From assembly GCA_030424865.1 (NCBI GenBank), contig JAUHVR010000001.1, positions 186,001-250,000 on the forward strand: a stretch of 64,000 nucleotides of DNA, written 5' to 3'. This document shows, one piece after another, positions 1 through 8,733 of the stretch. Every line of letters begins with the position of its first letter. Position 1 is the first letter of the stretch. Both the position numbers and the translations under genes were made by a program. The DNA is from Alphaproteobacteria bacterium (GTDB lineage: Bacteria; Pseudomonadota; Alphaproteobacteria; Rhodobacterales; Rhodobacteraceae). The notes below the pieces were generated by a model, which saw only the letters and a list, made by a program, of their open reading frames with translations, was not told where the DNA came from and did not search any database.

Positions 1-121
1 TATAGCCCGGCACCACCCCTTGGATCAGAGCGTCATCGAGGCCCTGATAATCGGTGCAGTCGGCCAGAAAGCCGCGCTCGATCATCACGCGCATGAAGTC
101 CGATTTGGGATGGTAGGTCAT
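1..121 (-). CDS. tyrS: Tyrosyl-tRNA synthetase, N-terminal part (runs off the window)
   Basis: Only the first 40 codons are present. The start ATG is the complement of 119–121, preceded by a good AAGGGGA ribosome-binding site. The peptide begins [20 protein letters not shown], which matches the N-terminal helix of bacterial class I TyrRS; the catalytic HIGH/KMSKS region lies outside the window. The gene is divergent from anmK with about 60 bp between the two starts. The identification rests on this short N-terminus and on my memory that tyrS adjoins anmK in related bacteria. Confidence 0.8.
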   Translation of the reverse strand, partial: MTYHPKSDFMRVMIERGFLADCTDYQGLDDALIQGVVPGY

Positions 122-183
122 GGTCTGTCCCCTTTAAGATACGCAGCAAGGCTATAAGGCGGCATCGGGCAAAGGAAAAGAGC

Positions 184-1275
184 ATGTTGAAGCATGGACA
201 GGTTCGGGCGCTTGGGGCAATGTCGGGCACCTCGCTGGATGGTGTCGATGCGGCGGTGCTGGAAACAGACGGGGACCGCATCCTGGGATTTGGCCCGACG
301 GCCTATCGCGCCTATACGGATGCCGAGCGCGCGGTTCTGCGCGCGGCCTTGGGCAAATGGCCGGGCGAGGAACTGCAGGATGCCCTGGATGTTGTCCAGA
401 ACGTGCACGCCGAGGTGCTGCGCTGCTTCGAAGGCGTTGATCTGGTTGGCTTTCACGGACAAACGCTGGCGCATGAACCGCGCGGGCGGGGAACCCATCA
501 GTTGGGCGACGGAGACGCTCTGGCGCGCGCGCTGGGTGTTCCCGTGGTCTGGGATTTCCGCAGCAACGACGTGGGTCTGGGCGGCGAGGGCGCGCCGCTG
601 GCGCCCTTCTTCCACTTCGCCTGCGCGCAGTGGATGGGCGCAACGCGGCCGGTTGTGTTCCTGAACCTCGGCGGGGTCGGGAACCTTACATGGGTCGATC
701 CATCCAGGCCTGCGCCTGATGCACCGGGCGCGCTGTTGGCCTTTGACACCGGTCCCGCCAACGCGCCAATCAACGATCTGATGCAGGAACGCCGTGGCGT
801 ACCGATGGACAAGGACGGCGCGCTGGCGGCCACCGGCGCGGTTGAAGACGGCGCGCTGGAGCTCTTTCTGGAAGAGGGCTATTTCCGCAAGATCCCGCCC
901 AAGTCTCTGGACCGTGACGATTTCTCGCTGATGCTCGATCTGGTGCGCGAGCTGAACGACGCCGACGCGGCCGCCACGATGACCGCCATGGCGGCCACAG
1001 CGGTGATGCTGGGGATCGAACATTGCCCGACGCCGCCGTCCCGGGTACTGGTCACCGGCGGAGGCCGCCTGAACCCGGTCATGATGCGCATGCTGGCCGC
1101 GGGTCTTGATTGCCCGGTTGAACCGGTCGAGGCGGCGGGGCTGAACGGCGACATGCTCGAGGCGCAGGCCTTTGCTTTTCTCGCCGTGCGCGCGGCGCGG
1201 GGGATGACAACGTCTTGTCCGACGACCACCGGAGTGTCTGCCGCTGTTGGTGGTGGACAGATCAGCCCGCCTTAG
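184..1275 (+). CDS. anmK: Anhydro-N-acetylmuramic acid kinase
   Basis: The 363-residue protein starts with an ASKHA-fold phosphate-binding signature, [20 protein letters not shown], near residues 11–30. It also carries GFHGQT around residue 90, NLGGVGNLT around 160 and [12 protein letters not shown] around 188, all conserved in AnmK. The family phosphorylates and opens 1,6-anhydro-MurNAc released from peptidoglycan turnover, giving MurNAc-6-phosphate in the cytosol. Length is normal for the family. The start has an AAAGGAAAAG purine-rich stretch just upstream. Its 3' end overlaps the convergent radical SAM gene by 4 bp. Confidence 0.95.
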   Translation: MLKHGQVRALGAMSGTSLDGVDAAVLETDGDRILGFGPTAYRAYTDAERAVLRAALGKWPGEELQDALDVVQNVHAEVLRCFEGVDLVGFHGQTLAHEPRGRGTHQLGDGDALARALGVPVVWDFRSNDVGLGGEGAPLAPFFHFACAQWMGATRPVVFLNLGGVGNLTWVDPSRPAPDAPGALLAFDTGPANAPINDLMQERRGVPMDKDGALAATGAVEDGALELFLEEGYFRKIPPKSLDRDDFSLMLDLVRELNDADAAATMTAMAATAVMLGIEHCPTPPSRVLVTGGGRLNPVMMRMLAAGLDCPVEPVEAAGLNGDMLEAQAFAFLAVRAARGMTTSCPTTTGVSAAVGGGQISPP

Positions 1276-2225
1276 GCCGAACAGCTGGCCCCGCCCAACA
1301 CGCAGAACTTGGCGCAGTGGGGATGGTTCAGGGCCACGGGGCGTTCGGCCTCTGCCAGCGTCTCGCCCAGTTCGAACTGGGCATCGTAAGGCAGCAGCGT
1401 GCAGGCCAGCACGGTTGGCCGCGCCGCGCCCTTGCGCTTGACCACCATGCGGGACGAGGAACACATCACCTCGGTCGGTGACTTGTCGAGGATGCCCCAG
1501 CACGCCGTGGTGATCTCGGGCACTTCGACCGTGGTGTCCATTTCGGGGAAAAGCACTGTCTCGCCCGGGTTCATGGCGTCGATGGCGAACCCTTCGCGTG
1601 CGTAAAGCGCGGCATAGCCCGCGCGGGACATGGCGTCTGTCTCGCCCCAAACGGTGCGTCCGGCCACCGTCATGCGCACGCCGGCATCACGCAGCCAGCG
1701 CATGCCTTCCAGCGTCTTGTCAAAGGTGCCTGCGCCGCGTTCCGAGTCGTGCAGCTCGGGCCCGTAATGATCGACCGAGATCCGAAGCGTCAGCTTGTCG
1801 CCAAACACGGACTGCAACCTCTGCAGCCCCTTGCGAACCGAAGGTCGCATCATCGGCTTCATCGCATTGGTCAGGATCAGCACCTCGTAGCCGCGCTGCA
1901 GACAGCGGTCGGCCATCTCGATCATTTCGGGGTTCATGAAGGGCTCGCCCCCCGTGAACCCGATTTCGCGGACCCGCCAATCCCGCGCCTCCAGCTGGTC
2001 AAGGTAGTCTGAAACCTCGTCCGCCGTGATATAGACCAGCCGATCGTTCTGAGGTGAGCTTTCGATATAGCAATTCACGCATTCGATGTTGCACAGTGTT
2101 CCGGTGTTGAACCACAATGTCTGAGGGTCGCTCAGCGCCACGGTGGCCCGGGGCTCTCCGTTGGCGGTCCACTCGGGATCGATGAATTTCTGAGCGTTGG
2201 CGGAAACTTGGGCTTGGTCTTTCAT
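1272..2225 (-). CDS. Radical SAM protein with extra C-terminal cysteines
   Basis: The protein has 317 residues from the chosen ATG at 2225; an upstream extension to 2312 is possible but looks non-conserved. The radical SAM [4Fe-4S] motif CNIECVNC (CxxxCxxC) lies near residue 45, and a GGEPFMNPE motif near residue 90 matches the SAM-binding GGE region. The C-terminus ends with [14 protein letters not shown], which could hold an auxiliary cluster of SPASM/twitch type. Such proteins often modify peptides or cofactors, but no substrate can be named here. No precursor peptide was seen next to it. Confidence 0.85.
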   Translation of the reverse strand: MKDQAQVSANAQKFIDPEWTANGEPRATVALSDPQTLWFNTGTLCNIECVNCYIESSPQNDRLVYITADEVSDYLDQLEARDWRVREIGFTGGEPFMNPEMIEMADRCLQRGYEVLILTNAMKPMMRPSVRKGLQRLQSVFGDKLTLRISVDHYGPELHDSERGAGTFDKTLEGMRWLRDAGVRMTVAGRTVWGETDAMSRAGYAALYAREGFAIDAMNPGETVLFPEMDTTVEVPEITTACWGILDKSPTEVMCSSSRMVVKRKGAARPTVLACTLLPYDAQFELGETLAEAERPVALNHPHCAKFCVLGGASCSA

Positions 2226-2366
2226 CGAAGGGTCGCTTGGCTGTGACGGACAGGACAGGGATACCGACCTGATGGTATTGTGGCCAGTGAGGGACAGTTG
2301 GCATGACGCCATTGTGATGCGTCAAGAGCGCATTAGACATTCGGACAAAGCTGGAGTAGAGACGTG

Positions 2367-2382
2367 TCGTTAGCGCTAACGA
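2367..2382. promoter_or_regulatory. Perfect 16-bp palindrome, LacI-type operator candidate
   Basis: TCGTTAGCGCTAACGA is a perfect inverted repeat with a central CG, the layout typical of LacI-family operators. It lies 45 bp before the preferred zwf start at 2427, so a bound repressor would block the zwf–pgl–pgi promoter or early elongation. The core GTTAGCGCTAAC recurs with one change upstream of dctP (45565–45580). No LacI-family gene lies in this window, so the regulator is unknown. Confidence 0.65.
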
Positions 2383-2426
2383 ATGCCGAAAAACCGGCAG
2401 ACTTCGAAACAAAGGACACAATTGCC

Positions 2427-3881
2427 ATGGTCTCGCGCGTCATTCCTGTAGACCCTTTTGACCTCGTCATCTTTGGCGGCACGGGCGATCTGGCCCGCCG
2501 CAAGATCCTGCCGGGGCTTTTCCGTCGCTGGTGCTCGGGGCAGATGCCCGAGGATGCCCGGATCATCGGTGCTGCCCGGTCCAAGATGGACGCCGCCGGT
2601 TTTCAGGCCGTCGTCCGGGACGCGATTGCCGAGTTCGGGTCCGACATCAAGGCAGAGCCGGGCCAGCTGGACGGGTTCATTTCCCGCATCGGCTATGTCG
2701 CGACCGACGCGCAGGGCGAAGGCGGTTGGGCCGCCCTGGGCGATGAGCTGCGCGAAAATGTGGTCCGGGCCTTCTATTTCTCGGTGGGGCCCAGCCTTTT
2801 TGGCGATCTCGCCGGTCGCCTGCACGAATTTGGACTGATCACCGACGACAGTCGGGTTGTCGTCGAAAAGCCGTTTGGCCGTGACCTGGACTCGGCCAAG
2901 GCGCTGAACGCCGAATTGGCAAAGCACTTTCACGAAGATCAGATCTATCGCATCGACCACTACCTGGGCAAGGAGACCGTCCAGAACCTGATGGCCGTAC
3001 GGTTCGGCAACATGCTGTTCGAACCTCTGTGGAACGCGCAATACGTCGACCACATCCAGATCACCGTGGCCGAAACCGTCGGCGTTGGTGGCCGCGGAGG
3101 ATACTACGACAAGTCCGGCGCGATGCGCGACATGGTGCAGAACCACCTGATGCAGTTGTTGTGCCTGATCGCGATGGAGCCGCCGTCGCGCTTTGATCCC
3201 GACGCTGTACGGGACGAGAAACTGAAAGTGATCCGCGCTCTGGAACCCGTGGATTATCACCACATCGTGCGCGGTCAGTACGACGCGACAGAAGACGATG
3301 CCAGCTATCGCGAACACGCCGAGAACCCACGGTCGACCACCGAAAGCTACGTGGCGATGAAGGTGAACATCTCGAACTGGCGCTGGGCGGGGACGCCCTT
3401 CTATCTGCGCACCGGCAAACGTCTGCGGGCCCGGACCAGCGAAATCGCGGTCGTGTTCAAGGAAACCCCGCACTCGATCTTTGGCGAAGAGGCGGGCAAC
3501 CACCGCAACATTCTGACAATCCGCCTGCAGCCAAACGAAGGCATCACCCTGGGCGTGACCATCAAGGAACCCGGACCTGGGGGCATGCGACTGGTGGATG
3601 TGCCGCTGGACATGTCCTTTGCCGAGGCGCTTGGTCCCGATGCCGATGATGTGCCGGACGCATACGAGCGCCTGATTATGGATGTGATCCGGGGCAACCA
3701 GACGCTGTTCATGCGAGGCGACGAGGTCGAGGCCGCCTGGGCCTGGACCGATCCGATCATTCAGGGCTGGGAAAAGCGCGGCGAAGTGCCCAAGCCTTAT
3801 GACAGCGGCAGTGCGGGGCCAGATGACGCCCTGATGCTGATGCACCGCGACGGCCGCCGCTGGAGGGACATTCGCGCATGA
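2427..3881 (+). CDS. zwf: Glucose-6-phosphate 1-dehydrogenase
   Basis: The enzyme oxidises glucose-6-phosphate to 6-phosphogluconolactone with NAD(P)+, the entry step of the Entner-Doudoroff and oxidative pentose phosphate pathways. The Rossmann motif GGTGDLARRKILPGL is at residues about 16–30, and the active-site RIDHYLGKE lies near residue 175. The ATG at 2427 gives 484 residues, the usual family length, with AAAGGA about 10 bp upstream. An in-frame start at 2364 would put the palindromic operator inside the coding region, so it is disfavoured. It overlaps pgl by 4 bp (ATGA), indicating translational coupling. Confidence 0.95.
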   Translation: MVSRVIPVDPFDLVIFGGTGDLARRKILPGLFRRWCSGQMPEDARIIGAARSKMDAAGFQAVVRDAIAEFGSDIKAEPGQLDGFISRIGYVATDAQGEGGWAALGDELRENVVRAFYFSVGPSLFGDLAGRLHEFGLITDDSRVVVEKPFGRDLDSAKALNAELAKHFHEDQIYRIDHYLGKETVQNLMAVRFGNMLFEPLWNAQYVDHIQITVAETVGVGGRGGYYDKSGAMRDMVQNHLMQLLCLIAMEPPSRFDPDAVRDEKLKVIRALEPVDYHHIVRGQYDATEDDASYREHAENPRSTTESYVAMKVNISNWRWAGTPFYLRTGKRLRARTSEIAVVFKETPHSIFGEEAGNHRNILTIRLQPNEGITLGVTIKEPGPGGMRLVDVPLDMSFAEALGPDADDVPDAYERLIMDVIRGNQTLFMRGDEVEAAWAWTDPIIQGWEKRGEVPKPYDSGSAGPDDALMLMHRDGRRWRDIRA

Positions 3882-4555
3882 GTTTCGAGATCCAGACCTA
3901 CCCCGACCGCGAGATGCTGATCATCGATCTGGCCAACCAACTGGCCAGCGATCTGACGCAGGCGCTTGATCACGAAGAGCGGGTGGCCTTTGCGGTGCCC
4001 GGTGGCACAACGCCTGGGCCGATCTTTGACGATCTCTGTGCCGCTGATCTGCCCTGGGACCGTGTCGATGTGCTGTTGACCGACGAACGCTGGGTGCCCG
4101 GCGACAGTGAACGATCGAACACGCGCCTGCTGCGGCAGCGCCTGCTGGTCAACCGGGCCGAGGCAGCGCGCCTCTTGCCGCTCTATACCCCGGCGCATGA
4201 ACCCGAAGAGGTTCTGGCCGAGTTGGAAAGCAACATTGCGCCCGCGTTGCCACTGGGGGTTGTTCTGTTGGGCATGGGGGCCGATCTGCACACGGCCTCG
4301 ATCTTCCCGGGGGCGGATCGGCTGGACGAGGCGCTGGATCCAAAGGCACCGATCCTGCTGCCGATGCGTGCGCCCGGCGCGCCAGAGCCTCGGATCACCC
4401 TGACCGCCCGCGTTTTGAACGGGGCGCTTCGCAAACATGTCGTAATCTTCGGGCAAGAGAAACGCGACGCGCTGGAGGCGGGGCGCAAGCTGCCCCATGC
4501 CGAGGCGCCCGTGCTGTCGGTTCTCGACGGTGCGACCATCCATTGGGCAGAATAG
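3878..4555 (+). CDS. pgl: 6-phosphogluconolactonase
   Basis: The 225-residue protein has the SugarP_isomerase fold signature of DevB/Pgl. VPGGTTPGPIFDDL at about residues 40–53 is the phosphate-binding loop, and LLTDERWVPGDSERSN at about 66–81 is the family hallmark. It hydrolyses the lactone made by Zwf to 6-phosphogluconate. It starts within the zwf stop codon and is followed 9 bp later by pgi, so zwf–pgl–pgi reads as one operon. Confidence 0.95.
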   Translation: MSFEIQTYPDREMLIIDLANQLASDLTQALDHEERVAFAVPGGTTPGPIFDDLCAADLPWDRVDVLLTDERWVPGDSERSNTRLLRQRLLVNRAEAARLLPLYTPAHEPEEVLAELESNIAPALPLGVVLLGMGADLHTASIFPGADRLDEALDPKAPILLPMRAPGAPEPRITLTARVLNGALRKHVVIFGQEKRDALEAGRKLPHAEAPVLSVLDGATIHWAE

Positions 4556-4564
4556 GCAAGACAT

Positions 4565-6142
4565 ATGTGGGACTCCCTGAACAAACGCGCCGCTGACCTT
4601 GGCGCGCGCCGCATCGAAGATCTGTTTGCAGACGAAAGCCGGGCCGAGGCCTTCAGCCTAGATGCCGTGGGCATGCGATTTGATTTCTCGAAAACGCAGA
4701 TTGATGCGGAGATTCTGGCCGATCTGATGGCCGTCGCCGAGGCGGCGGGCGTCGAGGCGCGTCGCGCCGCGATGTTCGACGGCGAAAAGATCAACGAAAC
4801 CGAAGGCCGCGCCGTGCTGCACACCGCCCTGCGCAACCTTGATGGCCGCACCGTCGAGGTCGACGGTTCCGACGTCACCCCCGGCGTTCTCGCAACGCTT
4901 GACCGGATGGAAGCCTTGGCGGACGAGATCCGCGCCGGTGATATCGCCCACGTGGTGAACATCGGCATCGGCGGGTCAGACCTGGGCCCGGTCATGGCCG
5001 TGCTGTCGCTGGCGCCCTATCACGACGGGCCGGAAACGCTCTTTGTTTCGAACGTCGATGGCGCCGACATCCACGACACGCTGAAACGTTGCGATCCGGC
5101 CAGGACGCTGTTCATCGTGGCCTCCAAGACCTTCACCACCATCGAAACCATGACCAACGCGCGCTCGGCGCTGGCCTGGCTTGAGGCGGCGGGCGTTTCC
5201 AAAGAGGGCCGCTTTGTTGCGTTGTCGTCCAACGAGGAAAAGGCCGCCGAGTTCGGCATCCCGGCCGAACGTGTGCTTGGGTTCGAGGATTGGGTTGGCG
5301 GGCGCTATTCCGTCTGGGGCCCGATTGGCCTGAGCCTGATGATCGCCGTCGGCCCCGCCAACTTCCGCGCCTTCCTGCAAGGCGGCATGGAGATGGATCG
5401 CCACTTCCAGACCGCGCCGCTGGCGGAAAACATGCCGGTCCTGCTGGCCATGGTCGGCATGTGGCACGCGCAGGTGCTGGGCCACGCCACCCGCGCCGTG
5501 CTGCCCTATGACAACCGCCTGATGCGCCTGCCGGCCTATCTGCAGCAGCTTGAGATGGAATCGAACGGCAAGGGTGTGTCGATGGACGGCGCCGACCTGC
5601 AGATCGGCTCTGGCCCCATCGTTTGGGGCGAGCCCGGCACCAACGGCCAGCACGCATTTTATCAGCTGATCCACCAGGGCACCCGCGTTGTGCCCTGCGA
5701 ATTCCTGCTGGCCGCCAAGGGACACGAGCCCGACCTGGCCCATCACCACGCGCTGTTGGTCGCCAATTGCCTCGCGCAATCCGAGGCACTGATGCGCGGA
5801 CGTACCCTGGACGAGGCCCGCGAAAAGGTCGCGGGCAAGTTCGAAGGGGACGAGCTGGAGCGTCAGGCCCGCCACCGCGTCTTCCCGGGCAACCGCCCCT
5901 CGACCACGCTGATCTATCCGCAACTGACGCCGCAGGTGCTGGGCAAGATCGTGGCGCTTTATGAACACCGGGTCTTTGTCGAAGGGGTGATCCTGGGCAT
6001 CAACTCGTACGACCAATGGGGCGTCGAGCTGGGCAAGGAGCTGGCCACAGCGCTGGGTCCGCTGGTCACCGGCGAGGCCCCGACCGACGGCAAGGATGGA
6101 TCGACCAGGGCGCTGGTCGATTACGTTCTGAAGAACGGTTAA
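4565..6142 (+). CDS. pgi: Glucose-6-phosphate isomerase
   Basis: This 525-residue protein interconverts glucose-6-phosphate and fructose-6-phosphate. [14 protein letters not shown] is near residue 138, the PGI signature with MESNGKG is near 335, and a C-terminal [11 protein letters not shown] stretch carries the conserved active-site histidine region near 370. Third gene of the zwf–pgl–pgi operon; its position lets fructose-6-phosphate be channelled back to Zwf. Its stop overlaps the stop of the convergent gene by 4 bp. Confidence 0.95.
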   Translation: MWDSLNKRAADLGARRIEDLFADESRAEAFSLDAVGMRFDFSKTQIDAEILADLMAVAEAAGVEARRAAMFDGEKINETEGRAVLHTALRNLDGRTVEVDGSDVTPGVLATLDRMEALADEIRAGDIAHVVNIGIGGSDLGPVMAVLSLAPYHDGPETLFVSNVDGADIHDTLKRCDPARTLFIVASKTFTTIETMTNARSALAWLEAAGVSKEGRFVALSSNEEKAAEFGIPAERVLGFEDWVGGRYSVWGPIGLSLMIAVGPANFRAFLQGGMEMDRHFQTAPLAENMPVLLAMVGMWHAQVLGHATRAVLPYDNRLMRLPAYLQQLEMESNGKGVSMDGADLQIGSGPIVWGEPGTNGQHAFYQLIHQGTRVVPCEFLLAAKGHEPDLAHHHALLVANCLAQSEALMRGRTLDEAREKVAGKFEGDELERQARHRVFPGNRPSTTLIYPQLTPQVLGKIVALYEHRVFVEGVILGINSYDQWGVELGKELATALGPLVTGEAPTDGKDGSTRALVDYVLKNG

Positions 6143-6699
6143 TCCGCCATCAGATGCGGGCGGATGTCCTGCCCGCATCCGGCATAGAGGTCCAGCAGAT
6201 CGTCGAACGAGATGCCGCCCTCTTGCGCCACCTTCAACGGCCCGTCCTGAGCAATCAGGATGGGCCGTTCGCCTTTGGCACCTTCGGTCAGGGTGCAGGT
6301 CGTCTCACCGTCAAAGCCGGGCAGGGCGTTCACCAACAGGGCCTCGCAGGTGGGGAAGGCCTCGGTCTCTCCGGTGGCAAAGTCGATGTAGGCATAGAAC
6401 GCCTCGTTCGGGACCAAGGCCCAGACCGCAAGGTTGACGCTTTCATCCGCCCCCCGGACCGGCAGGCTGAGCATGGCGCAGACAAACCGGTCGTCGCCCA
6501 GCTTGCACAGATCGGCGGACAGCTTGTCATCCCCGACCTGCAACTCGGCCTGTCCGGCGTCCCTTGGCGCACCGTGGGGCCAGCTGTCGGGATGATCGAA
6601 CCCAATGTCGAAGATGCCGCTGAAGGGTTGGCCACCCGGACCGATCCGGGTGTTGTCATTGAAACGTCGCCAACGGGCGTCGAGGGCTAGCAGGGACAT
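6139..6699 (-). CDS. Small conserved protein resembling DUF2199
   Basis: The chosen ATG at 6699 gives 186 residues and has a GGAG ribosome-binding site 6–7 bp upstream; the longer reading frame to 6921 adds an unlikely Arg/Pro/Cys-rich leader. Blocks such as HPDSWPHG, a cysteine-bearing [20 protein letters not shown] and [12 protein letters not shown] resemble the DUF2199 pattern (C…FxRG.LxxPV…WxxW). No catalytic residue is obvious. It is divergent from the SUKH-like gene at 6807, with about 107 bp between them. DUF2199 is an assignment from memory and only moderately secure. Confidence 0.55.
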   Translation of the reverse strand: MSLLALDARWRRFNDNTRIGPGGQPFSGIFDIGFDHPDSWPHGAPRDAGQAELQVGDDKLSADLCKLGDDRFVCAMLSLPVRGADESVNLAVWALVPNEAFYAYIDFATGETEAFPTCEALLVNALPGFDGETTCTLTEGAKGERPILIAQDGPLKVAQEGGISFDDLLDLYAGCGQDIRPHLMAD

Positions 6700-6806
6700 T
6701 GCGGCTCCGATCTGGTTTGCGGGCAGTGACCACGGATGCGGGTCAAAGGCAATGGGCTTGCAATGCGCCGGGGCAAGGCGGCACAGTTGGGCAAGGAGGG
6801 CCGCAC

Positions 6807-7319
6807 ATGGACGACAGTCAACTTCTGAGCCGTTTGCGCGCGCGGCGTCCCCGGACGGACATGCCCCCGCTGCGCGGTCTGCCGGGCGTGTTGAGTGCGG
6901 GCCAGGTGGTCGAGACGACAAGGACGCTGGGGTTTGCGCCGCCGGATCTGCTGGTGCGCATGTTCCGCACCATCGGCAATGGCGGGTTCGGCCCGGGCTA
7001 CGGCTTCATGGGGCTTGCAGGCGGGTCAGGCGACGACCGGCGCAGAACCTCGGTCGAGGTCTATCACTGGCTGCGCGAAGAGGATGACGGAGAGGACCTG
7101 CTGCCCGGGGAAGAACCCTGCCCACCCATGATCCCCGAAGGCATGCTGCCCATCGCCTATCTGGGCTGCTGCATCTATTTCTGCGTCGACTGTCAGGCTG
7201 GCGACGAACAGATCTGGCTCTTCGATGGCGATGCCGACGACAACCAGCTGCAGCCCTTTGGCATGGATCTGCGCCAGTGGCTGCACGACTGGGAAGGCGG
7301 CGATACCTTCTGGCGGTAG
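6807..7319 (+). CDS. SMI1/KNR4 (SUKH)-like protein
   Basis: A strong AAGGAGG site precedes the ATG at 6807, giving 170 residues rather than the longer in-frame extension. The segment FAPPDLLVRMFRTIGNGGFG followed by PGYGFMGLAG resembles the SUKH core, where an acidic-hydrophobic helix precedes an 'NGGFGP' turn. SUKH proteins include immunity proteins of contact-dependent toxin systems and housekeeping regulators; no toxin is adjacent. A CCIYFCVDC segment is cysteine-rich. It ends exactly where the 260-bp inverted-repeat element begins. Confidence 0.6.
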   Translation: MDDSQLLSRLRARRPRTDMPPLRGLPGVLSAGQVVETTRTLGFAPPDLLVRMFRTIGNGGFGPGYGFMGLAGGSGDDRRRTSVEVYHWLREEDDGEDLLPGEEPCPPMIPEGMLPIAYLGCCIYFCVDCQAGDEQIWLFDGDADDNQLQPFGMDLRQWLHDWEGGDTFWR

Positions 7320-7579
7320 GGTCAAGATCCCCTAATTTGCAGCGCGCAGTTTGACAGATTTTGTTCCAGGCAAGGCATGGAGCCGAAGGAATAGTCATCT
7401 ATTTCAAGGCTCGATAACGCAGGCTGGGCAAAATCCGTCAAACCCGAAGGGCAAGGAGAAATGCACCTTCTCAGCGGCGTGGCTTCCTTGCCAAGGCAAC
7501 CAGCCTTGTCTGCGAAACCCAAACCGCTGATAACGCGCATTTTTCCTTGCTGCGCGTCGCAAATTAGGGGGTCCTGACC
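7320..7579. repeat. 260-bp MITE-like element with 30-bp terminal inverted repeats
   Basis: The arms 7320–7349 and 7550–7579 are inverted copies matching at 26 of 30 positions (core CCCCTAATTTGC). Inside lies a second inverted repeat, TTTGACAGATTTTG at 7350–7363 against 7429–7442 (13 of 14), which encloses a small hairpin around GAATAGTCATCTATTTC. There is no ORF with a credible start inside. No clear target-site duplication is visible at the edges. The architecture suggests a non-autonomous mobile or palindromic intergenic repeat. It separates the SUKH-like gene from the glycosyltransferase and touches the former's stop codon. Confidence 0.7.
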
Positions 7580-7653
7580 CTCGAGCTGTGGTCACTCTTG
7601 ATGGCCTGTGGCATGATGCCGAAAAATCCGCAAATGCCGCAAAGGACCCGCCC

Positions 7654-8715
7654 ATGCGCGCTTTGGTCGCCGCCCCGCAGGGTGATGCCTGTCCCGACTT
7701 GTTGACCCGCCTGTGCGGTGATCAGGCCGTGGTGACTGCGCATGGGAGCTGGCAACAGATCGAGCCGCGCGTGATGGATTACGGGATGCGCCGGGGCGAC
7801 GTCCAGCTGATCAGTTTGCGGGACATGATCTATGTGCCGTCAAAGGGCCTGCTGATGGACAGCAAAGGGCGCGTGCCCCCGGCATTTCTGGAGGTTCTGC
7901 ACCAGTCCCCCCGCCTGTTGAAAGAGGTCGACCGCCTGCTGCAAAAGGGCCGCGCCGGCCTGCCGCGCGTCGACAAGGCGGCGGTCTGGCAAGGCGGGGG
8001 ATCTGCAAACTACGGGCATTTCCTGCTGGATGACATGGCGGGGCTGGCGTGGATGCAGAGTTCGGGTCTGACCCAGGCCATGCCCCCGATCAACGCGCCG
8101 CTCACGGCCTGGCAACAGGGGCTCTTGCAGGTGGTGGGGCTGACAGGCGGCACGGCCCATGGCGGGGCGGTCTGGATTGACCAAGCGGTGATCACGACCA
8201 CCAATGGCCACTATCTGCAGCGCTCGGGGCGCTTGCACACCGAACTCTTCGCCCGCATAGCGCGGCCAGAGACACCGGGCGATGAGGTGGTCTATCTGTC
8301 CCGGGCGGGGCTGACGGGGCGGGTGCTGATCAACGAAACGCAATTGCAGCGTGACCTGCAGGCGCGCGGTGCGCGCATCCTGCATCCCCAGCGCATGAGC
8401 GTTGCCGAACAGCAGGCGGCCATCGGCGCGGCCCGGGTGCTGATTTCACCCAGCGGTGCCGCCTTGGCCAATGCGGTTTTCCTTGCGCCGGGCGCGCGCC
8501 TGATCGAAATCCGGCCCGGGTCGGTGCAGGAGTTCTGGATGGGCCTTCTGACCGAGAACCTGCGGCTTGACCATCGCGTGGTTCAGGCCAGTAACCCTTT
8601 GGCCGCCAACCAAATTCCGCTGCGCACACGTCTGCAGCAGTTGCCGCGCCGCCTGCTGCGGCGCTACCACGTGGCCTATGATGTCGACATCGAAAAGGTT
8701 CTGGCGGAGGTGTGA
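7654..8715 (+). CDS. Glycosyltransferase family 61 (DUF563) protein
   Basis: The ATG at 7654 has an AAAGGA site 8 bp upstream and gives 353 residues; a GTG at 7588 lies just 9 bp past the repeat element and is disfavoured. ANYGHFLLDDMAGLAW near residue 118 matches the GT61 'N.gHfl.d' motif, and VVYLSRAGLTGRVLINE near 215 and SPSGAALANAVFL near 265 match the C-terminal nucleotide-sugar half. The family transfers sugars such as xylose or GlcNAc; in bacteria it usually serves capsule or exopolysaccharide synthesis. No signal peptide, so it is probably cytosolic. Confidence 0.85.
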   Translation: MRALVAAPQGDACPDLLTRLCGDQAVVTAHGSWQQIEPRVMDYGMRRGDVQLISLRDMIYVPSKGLLMDSKGRVPPAFLEVLHQSPRLLKEVDRLLQKGRAGLPRVDKAAVWQGGGSANYGHFLLDDMAGLAWMQSSGLTQAMPPINAPLTAWQQGLLQVVGLTGGTAHGGAVWIDQAVITTTNGHYLQRSGRLHTELFARIARPETPGDEVVYLSRAGLTGRVLINETQLQRDLQARGARILHPQRMSVAEQQAAIGAARVLISPSGAALANAVFLAPGARLIEIRPGSVQEFWMGLLTENLRLDHRVVQASNPLAANQIPLRTRLQQLPRRLLRRYHVAYDVDIEKVLAEV

Positions 8716-8733
8716 TCCGACCGTTGCGGGGGC

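Noticed and set aside
118-1650. 510-codon minus-strand ORF opposite anmK
   Set aside because: Arg/His/Gly-rich shadow of anmK and the 3' end of the radical SAM gene; no motif.
7588-7653. GTG start for the GT61 glycosyltransferase
   Set aside because: The extension begins just beyond the repeat element and has no good ribosome-binding site; ATG 7654 has AAAGGA at proper spacing.
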